Source of the DNA: Neisseriaceae bacterium | GTDB lineage: Bacteria; Pseudomonadota; Gammaproteobacteria; Burkholderiales; Neisseriaceae | Direction: 5' to 3' | DNA: 7,347 nt | Assembly: GCA_017989485.1 (NCBI GenBank) | Contig: JAGNPU010000085.1 | Location: 1-7,347 of the forward strand | Part shown: one piece after another, positions 5,202 to 7,347 of the stretch | Numbering within the stretch: the stretch's first letter is position 1 | How the letters are laid out: the number at the start of each line of letters is the position of its first letter | Notes under the pieces: generated by a model | What the model was told of the DNA's origin: nothing | The model's input: the letters and a program-made list of their open reading frames with translations, nothing else | Databases searched by the model: none | Program-made: the position numbers and the translations under genes

Positions 5202-6056
5202 ATGAGCCAAACATTCGCTTTACCTGTCCCCTCAGGCCACGGCAGCTTAGAGCAATACATCCACACTGTGAACAGTGTGCCCTTGCTGACGCTTGAAGAA
5301 GAGCAGGATCTGGCCATGCGTCAAAAGAATTTCGGCGACTTGGAAGCTGCCAAACAGTTGATTTTGTCGCACTTGCGTGTGGTTGTGTCCATCGCCCGTG
5401 GCTATGATGGCTATGGTTTAAACCAGGCCGACCTGATTCAAGAAGGCAATATCGGCCTCATGAAGGCGGTTAAACGTTTTGAGCCTACCCGTGGGGTACG
5501 CCTGTTTTCGTTTGCCGTTCATTGGATCCGTGCCGAAATCCATGAATTTATTTTGCGTAACTGGCGCTTGGTGCGCGTGGCCACGACTAAGCCGCAACGC
5601 AAGCTGTTTTTTAACTTACGCAGCATGCGCAAAAGCCTGTCTGCCCTGAGCGATGTTGAAGCGCAGGTGATTGCCGACGACTTGGGCGTGAAGCGCGAAG
5701 AAGTGTTGGAAATGGAACAGCGCATGACCGGCCGTGACATTGCCCTCTTGGCCGACAACGACGATGACGAACAGGCTTATGCCCCGATTGATTGGCTGGC
5801 CGATGCCGAAAGCGAGCCGACGCGCCAAATTGAAAAAGCGGCGCGTGCGACCTTGCAAACCGATGGTTTACAGCATGCTTTGGCGCAGCTAGACGACCGC
5901 AGCCGTCACATCGTGTCTAGCCGCTGGTTGTCTGACGACAGCGGCCCGACCTTGCATGAGCTGGCCGCCGAATATGGCGTTTCGGCTGAGCGCATTCGTC
6001 AAATTGAAGTGAAGGCGATGCAAAAACTGCGTGGGTTTTTAGAAACCGCGGCCTAA
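5202..6056 (+). CDS. rpoH: RNA polymerase heat-shock sigma factor (sigma32)
   Basis: The alternative sigma factor directing RNA polymerase to chaperone and protease genes after heat or misfolded-protein stress. It has 284 residues, the same length as E. coli RpoH. Region 2 contains DLIQEGNIGLMKAVKRFEP (77-95) and FAVHWIRAEIHEFILRNWR (104-122). The diagnostic RpoH box QRKLFFNLR (132-140) distinguishes it from RpoD and RpoS. Region 4.2 carries the helix-turn-helix LHELAAEYGVSAERIRQIE (251-269), followed by KAMQKLR. The segment after HWIR in region 2 is where FtsH and chaperone control map in E. coli, and it is well conserved. AAGGA lies six bases before the ATG. The gene has its own predicted promoter and a structured leader, and it is 177 bases from lnt. 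A strong terminator follows 19 bases after the stop. Confidence 0.97.
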   Translation: MSQTFALPVPSGHGSLEQYIHTVNSVPLLTLEEEQDLAMRQKNFGDLEAAKQLILSHLRVVVSIARGYDGYGLNQADLIQEGNIGLMKAVKRFEPTRGVRLFSFAVHWIRAEIHEFILRNWRLVRVATTKPQRKLFFNLRSMRKSLSALSDVEAQVIADDLGVKREEVLEMEQRMTGRDIALLADNDDDEQAYAPIDWLADAESEPTRQIEKAARATLQTDGLQHALAQLDDRSRHIVSSRWLSDDSGPTLHELAAEYGVSAERIRQIEVKAMQKLRGFLETAA

Positions 6057-6075
6057 AGCCAAGCTAAGCCTCATT

Positions 6076-6107
6076 AAAAAACCCGTTCTCTAGAGAACGG
6101 GTTTTTT
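6076..6107. terminator. Bidirectional intrinsic terminator between rpoH and folA
   Basis: A perfect 32-base palindrome: A6 (6076-6081), the self-complementary core CCCGTTCTCTAGAGAACGGG (6082-6101), then T6 (6102-6107). It folds as an 8-bp stem with a CTAG loop on either strand, followed by U6 in both directions. It lies 19 bases after the rpoH stop and 11 bases after the folA stop, so it serves both converging units. Confidence 0.95.
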
Positions 6108-6118
6108 GCGTCTGGCCC

Positions 6119-6625
6119 TTAGGCCATTCTTTGATAATGAATAAAGGCATAGTGTATGCCGTCTTCGGTTTCATGCTCTTCGCTGTTCATGACCTGCCAG
6201 ATGCTGGGGTCTATGTGGGGGAAGAAGGCGTCTCCGGCGATGTCTAAGTCGATGAGGGTGACCTGCAGGTCGGTGGCTACGGCCATGGCCTGGGCGTAGA
6301 TTTGCGCGCCGCCAATAATGCACACTTCGGCCACGTCGGCGCAGGCGGCCAGAGCCGACTCTAGTGAGTCATGGCCCTCGGCGCCGTCGGTGCCGGTGGG
6401 GATAAAGTTGGCCTGGCGGCTGATCACCAGGTTGCGGCGTTTGGGCAACGGCTTAAACGGCAGCGATGCCCACGTTTTACGGCCCATGATGATGGGCTTG
6501 CCTAGGGTGAGGTCTTTAAAGTGCTTTAAATCCTCAGGAATGTGCCAGGGCAAGGTATTGTTGATGCCGATCACGTTGCCATTGGCCATGCCCACCACGA
6601 GGCTAATGCGTTGGGGCGTGCTCAT
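6119..6625 (-). CDS. folA: Dihydrofolate reductase
   Basis: Reduces dihydrofolate to tetrahydrofolate with NADPH in the cytoplasm; it is the chromosomal target of trimethoprim. It has 168 residues (E. coli 159), with five extra residues before the first strand. Visible marks are [14 protein letters not shown] (7-20, Met20-loop region), [13 protein letters not shown] (25-37) with the catalytic acid Asp32 (E. coli Asp27), [11 protein letters not shown] (45-55) and the NADPH-binding IIGGAQIY (103-110). Its ATG overlaps the thyA stop as ATGA (6625-6622), so translation is probably coupled; AAAGG (plus-strand 6638-6642) is twelve bases upstream, rather far. The pairing with thyA makes sense because ThyA produces the dihydrofolate that this enzyme recycles. 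I see no obvious feature pointing to a resistance-type variant. Confidence 0.97.
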   Translation of the reverse strand: MSTPQRISLVVGMANGNVIGINNTLPWHIPEDLKHFKDLTLGKPIIMGRKTWASLPFKPLPKRRNLVISRQANFIPTGTDGAEGHDSLESALAACADVAEVCIIGGAQIYAQAMAVATDLQVTLIDLDIAGDAFFPHIDPSIWQVMNSEEHETEDGIHYAFIHYQRMA

Positions 6626-7347
6626 ACCGCCACCATGCCTTTAATGTGGGGGTGAGGGTCGTAGCCTTCTAGGGTAAAGTCGGCAAAGGTAAAGGCAAAT
6701 AAGTCTTTGACCTCAGGATTCAGGTGCATGGTGGGCAAGGCGCGCGGTGTGCGGCTCAGCTGTAGCTGGGCTTGCTCAAAGTGGTTGTTGTATAAGTGGG
6801 CGTCGCCGAAGGTGTGGACGAAGTCACCCAGTTCTAGGCCACACACTTGGGCAATCATCATGGTCAAGAGGGCATAGCTGGCGATGTTAAACGGCACCCC
6901 TAAGAAAATGTCGGCGCTGCGCTGATACAGCTGGCAGGACAGTTTGTTGTTGGCCACGTAAAACTGGAACATGGTGTGGCAAGGCGGTAAGGCCATGTCG
7001 TTGACCAAGGCTGGGTTCCACGCCGACACGATGAGGCGGCGTGAGTCGGGGGTGTTTTTGATTTGCTCAATCAGCTGGCTGATTTGGTCGATGTGGCCGC
7101 CATCAGGAGTGGGCCAGCTGCGCCATTGGTAGCCGTATACCGGGCCTAGATTGCCGTCGGCATCGGCCCATTCATCCCAAATGCGCACGCCGTTGTCTTG
7201 TAAATACTTGATGTTGGTGTCGCCTTGCAAAAACCACAATAGCTCATGAATAATCGAGGGCAGATGGCATTTTTTGGTGGTGACCAGAGGAAACCCCTGG
7301 GCCAAATCAAAGCGCATTTGATGCCCAAATACTGAGCGGGTGCCGGT
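6622..7347 (-). CDS. thyA: Thymidylate synthase, all but the N-terminus (cut by right edge)
   Basis: Makes dTMP from dUMP, with methylene-tetrahydrofolate as carbon donor and reductant. There are 241 codons in the window, starting inside the [13 protein letters not shown] block. Alignment without gaps to E. coli ThyA (264 residues) implies that only about 23 residues are missing, including the phosphate-binding Arg21 equivalent. In E. coli numbering I see the catalytic Cys146 in ALPPCH (codon 6981-6979), Arg166 and Asp169 in YQRSADIF, Asn177 in PFNIASY, and His207 and Tyr209 in GDAHLYNNH. The neighbour of Asp169 is Ala where E. coli has Cys168, a position not essential for chemistry. The ATG in frame at 7317 is internal (Met34 equivalent) and is not the start. 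The stop TGA overlaps the folA start by four bases, which marks an operon with thyA first. Confidence 0.97.
   Translation of the reverse strand, partial: TGTRSVFGHQMRFDLAQGFPLVTTKKCHLPSIIHELLWFLQGDTNIKYLQDNGVRIWDEWADADGNLGPVYGYQWRSWPTPDGGHIDQISQLIEQIKNTPDSRRLIVSAWNPALVNDMALPPCHTMFQFYVANNKLSCQLYQRSADIFLGVPFNIASYALLTMMIAQVCGLELGDFVHTFGDAHLYNNHFEQAQLQLSRTPRALPTMHLNPEVKDLFAFTFADFTLEGYDPHPHIKGMVAV

Noticed and set aside
4773..5210. 145-codon minus-strand open frame over the lnt 3' end and the rpoH leader
   Set aside because: Antisense to the conserved C-terminal part of Lnt and to the rpoH promoter; no family resemblance and no supporting ribosome-binding site recognised.
6899..6925. Loss of a cysteine next to Asp169 in ThyA as a sign of inactivation
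   Set aside because: The catalytic Cys146, Arg166, Asp169, Asn177, His207 and Tyr209 equivalents are all present, and the replaced cysteine is not catalytic.

Overview
The window looks like ordinary chromosomal core sequence from a betaproteobacterium, most likely a member of the Neisseriales. This rests on the conserved gene run phoH(ybeZ)-ybeY-corC-lnt followed by rpoH, on a heat-shock-type sigma factor carrying a clear RpoH box, and on a YbeY with a basic N-terminal extension and a YRGKDYATNVLSFALNEG block that resembles the Neisseria proteins as I remember them. One element resembling the Neisseria DNA uptake sequence (10 of 12 positions) lies in a terminator. The placement is recognition from memory, not a database search.

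Layout. Positions 1-734 hold the first 244 codons of ppc (phosphoenolpyruvate carboxylase) on the minus strand, cut by the left edge. A 271-base divergent spacer (735-1005) follows, with a leftward hairpin and a leftward terminator-like structure. On the plus strand come phoH (1006-1968), ybeY (2006-2530), corC (2538-3386), a strong intrinsic terminator (3410-3449), lnt (3468-5024), a 177-base spacer with two competing hairpins and a good vegetative promoter, and rpoH (5202-6056). A palindromic bidirectional terminator (6076-6107) separates rpoH from the convergent minus-strand pair thyA-folA. These share a 4-base stop/start overlap, and thyA is cut by the right edge.

How the genes work together. 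YbeY (rRNA endonuclease) and its PhoH-family ATPase partner act in ribosome maturation and quality control. CorC and Lnt serve the envelope: Lnt adds the third acyl chain to lipoproteins. RpoH is the heat-shock sigma factor, and in E. coli the ybeZYX-lnt cluster is reported to be heat-inducible, so the linkage is suggestive. ThyA and DHFR form one metabolic cycle: ThyA turns methylene-tetrahydrofolate into dihydrofolate, which FolA reduces back.

No mobile element, CRISPR array, tRNA, rRNA or novel gene cassette is visible. The points most worth a second look are regulatory: the terminator just ahead of lnt, the near-identical start regions of ybeY and lnt, a possible fold over the rpoH ribosome-binding site, and the attenuator-like spacer ahead of ppc. 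All seven coding regions look intact apart from the two cut by the window edges.
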